Shown here in pieces: positions 1-5,204 of a stretch of DNA of 5,204 nt. Source of the DNA: an uncultured Bacilli bacterium (GTDB taxonomy: Bacteria; Bacillota_I; Bacilli_A; RF39; UBA660); assembly GCA_947624695.1 (NCBI GenBank), contig CANQLN010000078.1, forward strand, positions 1 through 5,204, in the 5' to 3' direction. Within the stretch, counting starts at the first letter, position 1, and each line of letters begins with the position of its first letter. The notes beneath the pieces are model-generated. The model ran no database searches and was not told the origin of the DNA. It worked only from the letters and a program-made list of their open reading frames with translations. The translations under genes and the position numbers were made by a program.

Positions 1-871
1 TAGTTATACAATCAAAGAGGGCGATACTATTGAGTCTATCAGTGACGCTAATACTTTAAATACTCAAGAATTTTTAATTGCTAATCCGCAATATACTAGT
101 AAAGATTCCCTTCTTACAGTGGGAGATAAAGTTAATATTACCCTTATTGATCCGCAAATATCATTTAGTTATAACATTAATGAAATTGAAGAAGTAGTTA
201 CGGAATTTACGACTAAAATTGAAAGAGATAATACTAAACCACCTAGTTATTCAGAAGTAACAGTTAATGGAATGAATGGTTTAAAAATTCAAGAAAAACA
301 TTACAATGTTATCAATGGTGAACCAAATAGTAATGTTGATATTAAAGATAAAGAAATAATTAGAGAAGTTGTTGATAGAGTAATAACAAGAGGAAGAGTT
401 GATAAGTCTTGGGGTACGCAAAGTATTCAAGATACAGGTTCTGGATGGCGTTGGCCTACAGGTAATCCATTCTCTGTAACTTCTGAGTTTGCTCCGCGGT
501 GGGGTAAACATCACAATGGTATTGATATATCTGGTACTGGTTTTGGTTCTAAAATTTATGCAGCGAATGATGGTAAAGTCGTAGCGGTTTCTAAAGGTTG
601 TGCTGATTATGGTTATTATGGCAGTACTTGTGGTGGGGGACTTGGTAATTATGTTATTATTGAACATGATAATAACATCTATACTACTTATGGCCATATG
701 TTAGGAACTATTCCTGTTAAAGTTGGTCAAACAGTCTCAAGAGGAACAGTAGTAGGTTATATGGGCGACAGTGGTTCTTCAACAGGTACCCATCTTCACT
801 TTGGTTTTTCAATGGGTAATCCTAATGCGGGTGGCACTTACTACAATCCAAGGGAATTATATAAACAATGA
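1..871 (+). CDS. LysM-G5-M23 peptidoglycan endopeptidase, 5' partial
   Basis: Secreted or surface cell-wall hydrolase that should cut peptide bonds in peptidoglycan with a zinc-dependent M23 (LytM/lysostaphin-type) domain. The frame is open from base 2, giving 289 residues to the TGA at 869-871, so the true start lies before the window. Residues 2-49 form a LysM-like repeat (YTIKEGDT at the start, ANPQ in the middle, TVGDKVNI near the end). Residues about 63-131 resemble a G5 domain (VTVNGMNG, then INGE, ending VITRG). Residues about 148-289 are the M23 domain: zinc ligands H171 and D175 in HNGID, H232 in GHM, and H264/H266 in HLH, so all expected catalytic residues are present. Two cysteines, C200 and C210, flank a Tyr/Gly-rich loop and could form an extracellular disulfide. 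No signal peptide is visible because the N-terminus is missing; more LysM repeats may lie upstream. It overlaps walJ by ATGA, pointing to co-transcription and coupled translation. M23 assignment is very sure; the G5 call is less certain. Confidence 0.93.
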   Translation, partial: SYTIKEGDTIESISDANTLNTQEFLIANPQYTSKDSLLTVGDKVNITLIDPQISFSYNINEIEEVVTEFTTKIERDNTKPPSYSEVTVNGMNGLKIQEKHYNVINGEPNSNVDIKDKEIIREVVDRVITRGRVDKSWGTQSIQDTGSGWRWPTGNPFSVTSEFAPRWGKHHNGIDISGTGFGSKIYAANDGKVVAVSKGCADYGYYGSTCGGGLGNYVIIEHDNNIYTTYGHMLGTIPVKVGQTVSRGTVVGYMGDSGSSTGTHLHFGFSMGNPNAGGTYYNPRELYKQ

Positions 872-1632
872 GAGTTTGTGTATTTGCCAGTGGCTCTAAA
901 GGAAATGTCACTTATATAGAAACTAATAAGCATCATATCTTATTAGATATGGGAAAAACTAAAAAATATATTGTTGATGCTTTAAAGAAAATAGACGTTA
1001 AGCCGGAAGATATCGATATTATCTTAATTAGTCATTTGCATACCGATCATATTTCGGCTTTAGAAACGTTTATTAAAAGTTACCCCGCTACAGTATGTAT
1101 GCCTGAAGAAATGTTTTTAAGTTTAGATAGTCTAAAAAATTATGATCATATAAAAATATATGATGATGAAATAGACTTTGACGATTTAAAAATATATGCG
1201 ATAAAATCTAGTCATGATGCGGTTGCTTCCAGAAATTTTATTATTGAAGAAGGTTCCTCATCCGTAGTGCAAATAACTGATACTGGTTATATTAGAAGTA
1301 AATATTTCAATTTATTAAAAAATCGTGATATGTATTTAATGGAAAGTAATCACGATGTTGAAATGCTTAATCATGGTCCTTATCCCGAATGGACTAAGAA
1401 AAGAATTTTAAGTGATGATGGCCATTTATCTAATCAAGCCAGTGGCTTTTATTTAGCTAAGTTAATTGGTGATAAAACCAAAAAAGTTTATTTAATGCAC
1501 TTAAGTGAAATAAATAATACTCCTGATGTGGCTTTAGAGACAGTGAAAGATAGTTTAAAAGAATATAATGTTAATTTTGATAATATTGAATGTGCTAAGC
1601 CTAATGAATTAAGTGAAGTGATAGAATTATGA
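868..1632 (+). CDS. walJ: WalJ/YycJ metallo-beta-lactamase-fold hydrolase
   Basis: Cytoplasmic metallo-beta-lactamase-fold protein of the WalJ (YycJ) family, 254 residues and essentially full length. In Bacillus and relatives this family is encoded with the essential WalRK wall-stress two-component system and has been linked to coordinating wall and DNA metabolism; its substrate is unsettled, with nuclease activity proposed. Family marks seen: the N-terminal SGSKGN turn (residues 9-13 region), LLDMG at 25-29, the metal-binding HLHTDH at 56-61, SHDA around H116, ITDTGY at 136-141 with D138, ESNHDVEML at 159-167, RILSDDGHLSN at 179-189 and MHLSE at 210-214. The ITDTG, ESNHD and GHLSN blocks are characteristic of this family rather than of general beta-lactamase-like proteins. 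The ATG lies inside the TGA of the upstream M23 gene. An AAGGGA at 850-855 sits 12 nt away, too far to be ideal, so initiation probably depends on coupling. It overlaps rlmH the same way at its other end. Confidence 0.94.
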   Translation: MRVCVFASGSKGNVTYIETNKHHILLDMGKTKKYIVDALKKIDVKPEDIDIILISHLHTDHISALETFIKSYPATVCMPEEMFLSLDSLKNYDHIKIYDDEIDFDDLKIYAIKSSHDAVASRNFIIEEGSSSVVQITDTGYIRSKYFNLLKNRDMYLMESNHDVEMLNHGPYPEWTKKRILSDDGHLSNQASGFYLAKLIGDKTKKVYLMHLSEINNTPDVALETVKDSLKEYNVNFDNIECAKPNELSEVIEL

Positions 1633-2066
1633 TTAAAATAATTGCCCCCGGAAAAATTAAAGAAAATTATTTAAATGACTTAATAAATGATTATTTAAAA
1701 AGAATTCAAAAATATCATAAAATAGAAATTATTGAATTAAAAGATAATGAAGATATTAAAAAAGAAACTATGGAAATTTTAAAATATCTTAATAATAAAG
1801 ATTATAATATTGCTTTAACAATTACAGGAAAAAATTATGATAGTCTTTCTTTTGCTAAGCATTTAGATGAGACATTTAATCATCATGGAACGATAACTTT
1901 TATTATCGGTGGCTCAAATGGTCTAGATAGTGAAGTTTTGAACGCTTGTGATGAAGAGATTAGTTTTGGTTCCTTTACTTTTCCGCATGGTTTATTTAGA
2001 GGAATATTATTAGAGCAAATTTATAGAGCATTTAAGATAAATAATAACGAACGTTACCATAAGTAG
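1629..2066 (+). CDS. rlmH: 23S rRNA (pseudouridine-1915-N3) methyltransferase RlmH
   Basis: SPOUT-class methyltransferase that uses S-adenosylmethionine to methylate N3 of pseudouridine 1915 in helix 69 of 23S rRNA, acting as a homodimer on assembled 70S ribosomes. The 145-residue product carries the family's N-terminus (IAPGKIKENYL), the SAM-binding FIIGGSNGLD at 91-100, the FTFPHGLFRGILLEQIYRAF block at 116-135 and the signature C-terminal YHK. It is about 14 residues shorter than the Bacillus protein (159). By eye the missing residues come from the linker around residues 39-55, not from the knotted catalytic half. The usual proline before YHK is replaced by arginine (ERYHK). The start codon overlaps the walJ stop as ATGA, with a GAAGTGAT-like ribosome binding site 7 nt upstream. 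Adjacency to walJ repeats the order known at the end of the Bacillus wal cluster, although htrC is absent here. Confidence 0.95.
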   Translation: MIKIIAPGKIKENYLNDLINDYLKRIQKYHKIEIIELKDNEDIKKETMEILKYLNNKDYNIALTITGKNYDSLSFAKHLDETFNHHGTITFIIGGSNGLDSEVLNACDEEISFGSFTFPHGLFRGILLEQIYRAFKINNNERYHK

Positions 2067-2069
2067 AAA

Positions 2070-2082
2070 AGAAGTAGATATG
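2070..2082 (+). promoter_or_regulatory. Ribosome binding site and alternative starts of ung
   Basis: AGAAG at 2070-2074 is the only Shine-Dalgarno-like stretch before ung. It lies 5 nt before the ATG at 2080 and 8 nt before the next in-frame ATG at 2083. Spacing slightly favours the second ATG, so the protein may be 219 rather than 220 residues. The site lies in the 13-nt gap after rlmH. Confidence 0.5.
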
Positions 2083-2742
2083 ATGATAGGAAATGATTGG
2101 GACAAGGTTTTAGAAGTTATTGAAACAAGTCCGGGCTTTAAAAAATTTTTACAAATGATTAATGAAAAATATAATACAAGTACTGTGTATCCACCCAAAA
2201 ATTATATTTTTAATGCTTTAAAATTAACCAGTTATGAAAATACAAAAGTGGTAATTGTGGGACAAGATCCTTATCATGGAGAAGGAGAAGCTCATGGTCT
2301 TTCTTTTAGTGTTCAAAAAGGAATTAAAATTCCTCCTTCCCTTCAAAATATCTATAAAGAACTTTATGATGACTTAGGAATTAATCCTTCTGAATATGGC
2401 GATTTGACTAAATGGGCAGAAGAAGGAGTTTTACTTCTTAATGCGGTCTTAACGGTGGAAAAAGATAAACCTGCTTCGCATCGTAATTTAGGGTGGGAGT
2501 TATTAACTGATTATATAATCAAAGCTTTAAATGCTAAAGAAACACCTGTAGTATTTATTCTCTGGGGAAACTTTGCTAAAGAAAAAAGAAAATATATAAC
2601 AAATCCTAAACATTTAGTTTTGACTAGCCCTCATCCTTCACCATTTTCCGCAAGTAGTGGTTTCTTTGGTTCTAAACCATTTTCTAAAACTAATGAATTT
2701 TTAATTAAAAATAATTTAAAACCGATAGATTGGAAGCTTTAA
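2080..2742 (+). CDS. ung: Uracil-DNA glycosylase, family 1
   Basis: Base-excision repair enzyme that removes uracil from DNA after cytosine deamination or dUTP misincorporation, leaving an abasic site. The product is 220 residues, close to the 225 of the Bacillus enzyme. Family 1 motifs are intact: GQDPYH at 61-66, with D63 as the water-activating residue and Y65 blocking thymine; LSFSV at 74-78, with F76 stacking on uracil; LLLN at 118-121, with N121 for uracil recognition; and the DNA-intercalating HPSPFSA loop at 185-191, with catalytic H185. FFGSKPFS at 195-202 is also typical, and the C-terminus ends in the family's PIDW. It is the last gene of the plus-strand operon, 13 nt after rlmH. 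Its final codons overlap those of the convergent lemA gene by 3 nt and supply one arm of the shared terminator, so the last six or seven codons are constrained by RNA structure as well as by protein sequence. Confidence 0.97.
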   Translation: MMIGNDWDKVLEVIETSPGFKKFLQMINEKYNTSTVYPPKNYIFNALKLTSYENTKVVIVGQDPYHGEGEAHGLSFSVQKGIKIPPSLQNIYKELYDDLGINPSEYGDLTKWAEEGVLLLNAVLTVEKDKPASHRNLGWELLTDYIIKALNAKETPVVFILWGNFAKEKRKYITNPKHLVLTSPHPSPFSASSGFFGSKPFSKTNEFLIKNNLKPIDWKL

Positions 2743-2766
2743 AAAACTTCTTCACTATCGGTTTTA
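2717..2766. terminator. Bidirectional intrinsic terminator shared by ung and lemA
   Basis: TAAAACCGATAG at 2717-2728 is perfectly complementary to CTATCGGTTTTA at 2755-2766, a 12-bp stem with a CCGATAG core. The 26-nt loop can extend the fold through GAAG (2733-2736) pairing with CTTC (2747-2750). On the plus strand the stem runs into TTTTATTATTA. Read on the minus strand it runs into TTTTAAATTATTTTT. It therefore has the A-tract/U-tract symmetry of a two-way rho-independent terminator. The left arm lies in ung codons 213-217 and the right arm in lemA codons 169-173, so the terminator sits wholly within coding sequence. The pairing is seen directly; termination is inferred. Confidence 0.82.
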
Positions 2767-3272
2767 TTATTAGTACTATAAAAACTTCTAATGCGCATTT
2801 TTGCTATTTTCGCAATTATATTATAAGGAATAGTTTTAATTAATTGATTAGATTTCAAAGCATTTTGATTAAAAGTATTTTTAGCGGAGACTAATAACTC
2901 ATCTATTTCTCTTAAATTTTGCATCTTTTTATTAAATTCTTTATCATTATTCAACTCTTCATAATCATTTGTTAAATCATTTATTAATTTAACAGCTTCA
3001 TCTAATTTGAAATCTTTTTCATTATTTGTAATAATTAAGTCTCTTATAGAAACATAATCTTTTAAGTAATCTTTTTTACCAGTTACTTTTTTAACTTCGC
3101 CATTTAAACTAATGATTAGATCTAATTTTTTATTTAAATTAGTATCAATAATACTTTCAGCTCTGTCCATTCTTTCTTTATATTCTTTTAATCTAGTTAA
3201 AGAACTAAAATAGATTAAAGCAAAAATGGCAATTATAGTGATAATAAGAACTATAATAATAATACTATTCAT
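2739..3272 (-). CDS. lemA: LemA-family membrane-anchored protein
   Basis: A 177-residue protein of the LemA family, whose biochemical function is not known; members are membrane-anchored helical-bundle proteins. Residues 4-22 are a single hydrophobic membrane segment, with the short N-terminus probably outside and the helical domain facing the cytoplasm by analogy. Family features visible: ESIIDTNLNKKLDLI at 39-53, matching the LemA 'IDVxLxxRxDLI' block; a charged helical middle with coiled-coil character; and SAKNTFNQNALKSNQLIKTIPYNIIAKI near 129-156, split as the 'ARxxYN' and 'IPxNIIA' blocks; then an acidic tail ending in EEVF. The sequence is divergent from the family consensus but the order of blocks is right. 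The ATG lies 8 nt inside the 3' end of murJ, and AAAAGGG at 3279-3285 lies 6 nt upstream, giving a usable ribosome binding site within murJ coding sequence. It is therefore the second gene of a murJ-lemA operon and ends at the shared terminator with ung. Confidence 0.85.
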   Translation of the reverse strand: MNSIIIIVLIITIIAIFALIYFSSLTRLKEYKERMDRAESIIDTNLNKKLDLIISLNGEVKKVTGKKDYLKDYVSIRDLIITNNEKDFKLDEAVKLINDLTNDYEELNNDKEFNKKMQNLREIDELLVSAKNTFNQNALKSNQLIKTIPYNIIAKIAKMRIRSFYSTNNKTDSEEVF

Positions 3273-4884
3273 TTAAATCCCTTTTCTTTCTAAATTTATT
3301 AATTAATTTTTCGCCCAACATTTCTTCCAGTTCTTTTTTATTTAAGAAATAATATAAAACAACTAAAATAATTCCCATAATACCAATTAAAGGTATAAGC
3401 AAAATTCTATTTTCAACATTAATAATTATACCACGATATAGTAAAGATAAGAATATCATTAAAGCATAAACTAAAAATAATTTAGGTAATTTATGAAGGG
3501 TACGGGAATAATTTAAATTAATTTTAATTTTTAAAGCGGTAAGGGGAATAATTAAAGAGACTAAATAACCAATTAAGGTAGCGGTGATTGCCCCATAATA
3601 AGGGTAAATATTGAGTTTATTAAATAAAAGCATTAAAGGAACATCTAAGATTAAATTTAATAATAAACCTGTAATTACAGAAATATAAATTAATTTTGAT
3701 TCATTTAACCCTTGAAGGCCATTACAGATCATAATGTATAAAGCATCAATCGCGGCGACGATTATGGAAAATTGAAAGATAACAGGCCCAAAGTCACTTT
3801 TGCCATAGAAGACTTGCCATATACTACTAGCAAATATACTCATAAATATTGCTAAAGGTAAAATGATATAAAAGAATACTTGTAATATTTTATTAAATTT
3901 ATCATTAATACCTTTAATATCACCTTTAACATTGTTTTTAGCAAGCGTTGGAACAAGACTAATTGCGAGTCCCGTAGCAATACTTGTAATAATTGTATTA
4001 AGTTTACTTCCCCAAGTAGTAAAGATACTACTAATTGTTTCAATATCGGTATCTTTAAAACCAATCATATAAAGTCCTCGATTAAGTAAAATCATATCAG
4101 TTGTTTGATATAGAGAATTAGCAATATTAATGATAATAAAAGGAGTCGCGTACATTATAATTCGGTGAATAACTGCTTGTTTTTCCGCTTTAGATAAAGA
4201 CTTAGTATCGGCTTTATTTTTTCTTTTCGCTTTAATATTTTTTTTAATTAAATAAGTATAAGCTGATAAAGCTCCGATGGTGGCTCCAAAGACAGCAACA
4301 CCAACGGCGGTTTTTAAACTTAAGTGGAAAACATTTAAAATGGTAAAACTACCAAAGATAATAACTAAAACTCTAACAATTTGCTCAATAACTTGACTAA
4401 ACGAAGAGGCTCCAATATAGCCATGGCCTTGTAAATAACCTCTTCTAATAGCTAAAAGAGGCACAACTAAAATAGCAAAAGATACACATCTAATGACAAA
4501 AGCAATATCAGAAACACTATTTCCTTCCGTAATATTACCAATAATTAATTGAGCTATAGGTTTAGCAAAAACAAAACAAATCAAAAAACAAATAACGGAA
4601 AAGACAAAAATTATCTTTTTGGTTATTTCAAACATGTACTCTTTTTCTCTATTTTGTTTTAAAGCATCATATTCACTAGTAAGTTTACTTATTGCTAAAG
4701 GAATTCCCGCACTTGATATTATTAAAAACAAATTATATATATTATAAGCATAACCATATAAGGCACCGCCTTGACTTCCGACAATACCATAAAAAGGAAT
4801 AACATAAATGATACCTAAAAATTTCGAAAAGAAGATAGCTAGAGTAGCAATAATTGCTCCTTCCATAAATCCACTTTTTTTCAT
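3265..4884 (-). CDS. murJ: Lipid II flippase MurJ (YtgP/SpoVB type)
   Basis: Polytopic membrane protein of the MOP (MATE/Wzx/MVF) superfamily, expected to flip lipid II across the cytoplasmic membrane for peptidoglycan synthesis. The 539 residues match the length of Bacillus YtgP/MurJ (544), and so does the N-terminus: SKFLGIIYVIPFYGIVG at 20-36 followed by GGALYGYAYN at 39-48. By eye there are 14 hydrophobic segments, near residues 8-30, 42-64, 89-114, 126-146, 166-186, 191-213, 241-263, 284-312, 333-357, 366-389, 396-420, 428-451, 468-487 and 492-514, as expected for the fold. A strongly basic loop at 214-238 separates segments 6 and 7, the usual break between the two lobes. RRGYLQGHG at 147-155 and SQVIEQIVR at 163-171 are typical of the YtgP/SpoVB branch. 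The start has a strong ribosome binding site. Related spore (SpoVB) or polysaccharide (Wzx) flippases are the alternatives; no sporulation or polysaccharide genes are adjacent. Its 3' end overlaps lemA. Confidence 0.9.
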   Translation of the reverse strand: MKKSGFMEGAIIATLAIFFSKFLGIIYVIPFYGIVGSQGGALYGYAYNIYNLFLIISSAGIPLAISKLTSEYDALKQNREKEYMFEITKKIIFVFSVICFLICFVFAKPIAQLIIGNITEGNSVSDIAFVIRCVSFAILVVPLLAIRRGYLQGHGYIGASSFSQVIEQIVRVLVIIFGSFTILNVFHLSLKTAVGVAVFGATIGALSAYTYLIKKNIKAKRKNKADTKSLSKAEKQAVIHRIIMYATPFIIINIANSLYQTTDMILLNRGLYMIGFKDTDIETISSIFTTWGSKLNTIITSIATGLAISLVPTLAKNNVKGDIKGINDKFNKILQVFFYIILPLAIFMSIFASSIWQVFYGKSDFGPVIFQFSIIVAAIDALYIMICNGLQGLNESKLIYISVITGLLLNLILDVPLMLLFNKLNIYPYYGAITATLIGYLVSLIIPLTALKIKINLNYSRTLHKLPKLFLVYALMIFLSLLYRGIIINVENRILLIPLIGIMGIILVVLYYFLNKKELEEMLGEKLINKFRKKRDLNE

Positions 4885-4891
4885 TTTCTCA

Positions 4892-4896
4892 CTCCT
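4892..4896 (-). promoter_or_regulatory. Strong ribosome binding site of murJ
   Basis: On the minus strand the sequence reads AGGAGTGAGAAAATG, so an AGGAG core plus TGA matches the 16S anti-Shine-Dalgarno well at 7 nt from the ATG. This fixes the murJ start at 4884 and is clearly better than the other ribosome binding sites in the window. Confidence 0.85.
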
Positions 4897-4902
4897 ATAT
4901 TT

Positions 4903-4932
4903 ATTATATTTTAGCTAAACAAGTAAATACAA
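4903..4932 (-). promoter_or_regulatory. Candidate sigma-A promoter P2 close to murJ
   Basis: On the minus strand a perfect -10 TATAAT (4908-4903) lies 18 nt from a weak -35 TTGTAT (4932-4927). If used, transcription would start about 7 nt downstream of the -10, next to the Shine-Dalgarno, leaving a very short leader. A perfect palindrome, TTTAGCTAAA, lies inside the spacer. In DNA this AT-rich, chance -10 matches are common, so confidence is moderate. Confidence 0.4.
4910..4919. repeat. 10-bp palindrome TTTAGCTAAA and nearby direct repeats
   Basis: TTTAGCTAAA is a perfect inverted repeat centred between 4914 and 4915, in the spacer of candidate promoter P2. Nearby, AAGTAAAT occurs twice, at 4921-4928 and 4949-4956, 28 nt apart, and ACAAG flanks the first copy on both sides (4919-4923 and 4929-4933). 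Such a cluster before murJ and next to an HTH-regulator gene could be an operator, but only the sequence pattern is seen, and short AT-rich repeats also arise by chance. Confidence 0.4.
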
Positions 4933-4938
4933 GAAATA

Positions 4939-4966
4939 ATCATAAATTAAGTAAATTTTATGTAAA
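4939..4966 (-). promoter_or_regulatory. Candidate sigma-A promoter P1 for murJ-lemA
   Basis: On the minus strand, -35 TTTACA (4966-4961) is followed after 16 nt by -10 TATGAT (4944-4939); each hexamer matches the consensus at five of six positions. The -35 starts 3 nt beyond the stop of the HTH gene. Transcription from here would give a leader of roughly 45-50 nt before murJ. It is the better balanced of the two promoter candidates in this gap. Confidence 0.5.
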
Positions 4967-4969
4967 AAA

Positions 4970-5200
4970 TTAATTTAATTTACTCTTGGGATAACATCTT
5001 CTTTCATCAGTTCGGCATACTAAATAATCAAGACTTACATTATAATAATCTGCAAGAATACATAATCTATCAATGGGTATTAATTGAATTCCTAATTCAT
5101 ACTTGGAATATTGTTGTTGAGTTGTTTTTAAAATTTTAGCAACATCTTTTTGCATTAGGTCTCTATCTTCTCTAATTTCTTTAAGTCTTAATAATTGCAT
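4970..5200 (-). CDS. Small XRE-family HTH transcriptional regulator
   Basis: A 76-residue cytoplasmic DNA-binding protein of the XRE/Cro-CI (HTH_3) family, consisting of little more than the DNA-binding domain. LKEIREDRDLMQKDVAKIL at 6-24 holds helices 1 and 2, with the conserved Q17. TTQQQYSKYELG at 26-37 is the recognition helix and the usual S-K-Y-E turn. LCILADYYNVSLDYLVCRTD at 46-65 is the closing helices, with C62 where glycine is common. A short basic tail follows (RRCYPKSKLN). The domain length and ending fit a complete stand-alone regulator with no sensor domain. The ATG at 5200-5198 is preceded by only four bases in the window, with no visible ribosome binding site or in-frame stop, so a start further upstream cannot be excluded. 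It lies on the same strand as murJ, with about 85 nt between. Its target is unknown; autoregulation or control of the murJ promoter region is possible but not shown. Confidence 0.88.
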   Translation of the reverse strand: MQLLRLKEIREDRDLMQKDVAKILKTTQQQYSKYELGIQLIPIDRLCILADYYNVSLDYLVCRTDERRCYPKSKLN

Positions 5201-5204
5201 TTTA

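Noticed and set aside
119..121. GTG at 119 as the start of the M23 endopeptidase gene.
   Set aside because: The frame stays open to the window edge, and the upstream residues form a good LysM repeat (YTIKEGDT at residues 2-9). The GTG is the valine of the LysM TVGDKVNI block, so the gene is 5' partial.
281..697. 138-codon open frame on the minus strand inside the M23 gene.
   Set aside because: It lies wholly antisense to a well-supported peptidase, has a low-complexity Ile/Thr/Ser-rich translation with no recognisable domain, and is an open frame expected by chance opposite AT-rich coding sequence.
2010..2198. 62-codon open frame on the minus strand across the rlmH-ung junction.
   Set aside because: It is antisense to the conserved rlmH C-terminus and the ung start, with no family resemblance.
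3852..4064. 70-codon open frame on the minus strand inside murJ in another frame.
   Set aside because: It is a same-strand shadow of the murJ membrane segments, with no domain and full overlap by a confident gene.
4943..4977. TAAATTAA (4943-4950) and TTAATTTA (4970-4977) as a terminator for the HTH gene.
   Set aside because: The 8-bp stem is entirely A-T with a 19-nt loop and overlaps promoter candidate P1; it would be too weak, and such repeats are expected by chance in this composition.
1..5204. Mycoplasma-like genetic code (TGA as tryptophan), suggested by the AT-richness.
   Set aside because: Tryptophans at conserved positions are TGG, and TGA serves as the stop of both the M23 and walJ genes exactly at the family C-termini and operon junctions.
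1..5204. A novel defence, mobile or RNA-based system.
   Set aside because: Nearly all of the window is accounted for by recognisable wall, ribosome, repair and regulatory genes; no transposase, integrase, toxin-antitoxin pair, repeat array or long unexplained intergenic stretch is present.

Overview
The window looks like a chromosomal housekeeping segment from a low-GC, Gram-positive-type bacterium (Bacillota/Bacilli grade). The DNA is strongly AT-rich (roughly 30% GC by eye). Tryptophan is always TGG and two genes end in TGA, so the standard bacterial code is used rather than the Mycoplasma code. The presence of a peptidoglycan hydrolase and a lipid II flippase means the cell is walled. A wall-bearing, AT-rich Bacilli lineage of the gut RF39 type would fit, but that placement is inference.

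Plus strand, 1-2742: a tight operon of four genes. (1) The 3' part of a secreted LysM-G5-M23 peptidoglycan endopeptidase, whose N-terminus lies before the window. (2) walJ/yycJ, a metallo-beta-lactamase-fold protein. (3) rlmH, the 23S rRNA pseudouridine-1915 methyltransferase. (4) ung, uracil-DNA glycosylase. Genes 1/2 and 2/3 overlap by ATGA, and 13 nt separate rlmH from ung. The walJ-rlmH pairing recalls the end of the Bacillus walRKHIJ-htrC-rlmH cluster, here without htrC and with a wall hydrolase immediately before walJ.

Minus strand, 5200-2739: a small XRE-type HTH regulator, then murJ (YtgP/SpoVB-type lipid II flippase), then a LemA-family membrane protein whose start overlaps the murJ stop by 8 nt. 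The roughly 85-nt gap between the HTH gene and murJ holds a strong ribosome binding site, two candidate sigma-A promoters and a perfect 10-bp palindrome.

The two operons converge. The ung and lemA coding sequences overlap by 3 nt, and a 12-bp stem with U-tracts on both strands is split between their last codons, forming a bidirectional terminator embedded in coding sequence.

The genes are mostly recognisable and intact. I see no mobile element, CRISPR array, RNA gene or clear novel system. The points worth a second look are the coding-embedded terminator, the wall-hydrolase/walJ arrangement, the murJ-lemA overlap, and the regulatory patch between the HTH gene and murJ. No gene-free stretch longer than 300 bases exists here.
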